A stretch of DNA of 7,202 nucleotides from Chromatiaceae bacterium (GTDB lineage: Bacteria > Pseudomonadota > Gammaproteobacteria > Chromatiales > Chromatiaceae). Below, piece after piece: positions 6,937 through 7,202 of this stretch. The position numbers and the translations under genes were made by a program. The number at the start of each line of letters is the position of its first letter. Position 1 is the first letter of the stretch. The stretch lies in assembly GCA_012962365.1 (NCBI GenBank), contig DTXR01000720.1, forward strand, positions 1 to 7,202. The letters are read 5' to 3'. The notes below the pieces were generated by a model that was not told where the DNA came from, searched no databases, and was given only the letters and a program-made list of their open reading frames with translations.

Positions 6937-7202
6937 AGGGAAGACGGTCTGTAAGCCGGGTTCTGTCAACAGTTTGCACTGCCGAGATAGTCATTCATCT
7001 GGGTCGTCCGTCACCGGACGCCTCAAGCAACCTACCCGGAAGCTTCTGCGGGCCGCAGCATGTGCTTCCCTATTTGGTCTTGCTCCAGCCGGGGTTTACC
7101 CTGCCACTACCGTTACCGGCAGCGCGGTGTGCTCTTACCGCACCATTTCACCCTTACCGGCTAAAGGACACCTCTATTAATTCATGGATCAGCGACTTGA
7201 AC
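6937..7202 (-). ncRNA. rnpB: RNase P RNA, 3' part (5' part beyond right edge)
   Basis: RNase P RNA is the catalytic subunit of the ribozyme that removes 5' leaders from tRNA precursors. About 225 bases (7161 down to 6937) follow the bacterial type A order. They show GGTAAGGGTGAAA (P11 3' side and J11/12); P13 with GGTAAGAG loop; P14 (GCCGGTAACGGT); GGAGCAAGACCAAATAGG; P15 and P16 (GGAAGC...CTGCGGCCCGCAG...GCTTCC); the CCGGGTAGG segment with the GGU that pairs with tRNA CCA; P18 capped by a GTGA tetraloop; GATGAATGAC; a hairpin at P19; and the P4 strand ACAGAACCCGGCTTAC, then P1. The mature 3' end near 6937 is approximate. The 5' half (P1-P10) lies beyond 7202 and cannot be assessed. Bases 7162-7202 do not match the usual P12. 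Adjacency to mraZ is, as I recall, also found in Pseudomonas. Confidence 0.95.
7162..7202 (-). other. Unrecognised segment at the P12 position of rnpB
   Basis: In E. coli and Pseudomonas RNase P RNA, the bases just before GGTAAGGGTG form the short P12 hairpin, a stem with a GCAA loop within about 20 bases. Here the minus strand reads 41 bases to the window end with no such hairpin and no resemblance to P12, P11 5' side or P10. It includes ATTAATAGAGGTGTCC next to the conserved part. The segment does not fold back strongly on itself. It could be the 3' arm of an unusually long P12, or the end of an element inserted in P12. The window edge prevents a decision. Confidence 0.4.

Noticed and set aside
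6890..7180. Plus-strand open frame of 96 residues containing FGLAPAGVYPATTVTG
   Set aside because: It is the reverse complement of the conserved RNase P RNA. Open frames with this look are a familiar misannotation opposite rnpB; conservation comes from the RNA.
1..7202. Search for CRISPR arrays, tRNAs, complete insertion sequences, toxin-antitoxin or phage genes
   Set aside because: None seen: the window is filled by the dcw genes and rnpB. The only candidate for foreign DNA is the short segment at 7162-7202, treated as a finding.

Overview
The window is the 5' half of a gammaproteobacterial division and cell wall (dcw) cluster, all on the minus strand, with the 3' part of the RNase P RNA gene upstream of it. 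In transcription order, right to left, it reads rnpB (3' part), mraZ, rsmH, ftsL, ftsI, murE, murF, mraY (5' part, cut by the left edge). Three things suggest a gammaproteobacterium: FtsI and MraZ resemble the E. coli proteins closely in motif positions and length; MurE carries the meso-diaminopimelate signature; and rnpB lies next to mraZ, as I recall for Pseudomonas. I cannot name the genus. The organism should be Gram-negative with a DAP-type peptidoglycan.

Region by region: 1-403 is the start of mraY (lipid I synthase). 397-3284 holds murF and murE, the last two cytoplasmic amino-acid ligases. 3284-5321 holds ftsI (septal transpeptidase, PBP3) and ftsL (bitopic division protein). 5318-6256 is rsmH (16S rRNA methyltransferase) and 6257-6715 is mraZ (repressor of the cluster). 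About 220 bases of AT-rich intergenic DNA (6716-6936) carry a strong sigma70 promoter, MraZ boxes, T-tract repeats and a possible rnpB terminator. 6937-7202 is rnpB.

Every coding gene abuts or overlaps the next: 0, 4, 11, 1, 4 and 7 bases at the six junctions. The block therefore looks like one transcript from the promoter at about 6756-6784, with translational coupling. MurE, MurF and MraY act in sequence in precursor synthesis. FtsL and FtsI act at the septum that uses those precursors. MraZ probably represses the promoter through TGGGG boxes lying in the promoter spacer and leader.

The coding part is a conventional, intact dcw cluster, and I see no new system in it. The parts worth a second look are in the non-coding right end. 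The RNase P RNA stops matching the canonical sequence at helix P12, where about 40 bases to the window edge are unexplained. It also has a P19-like hairpin. The mraZ promoter has an extra MraZ-like box between its -35 and -10 elements, 31 bp from the leader boxes, and an exact 13-base T-rich repeat upstream.
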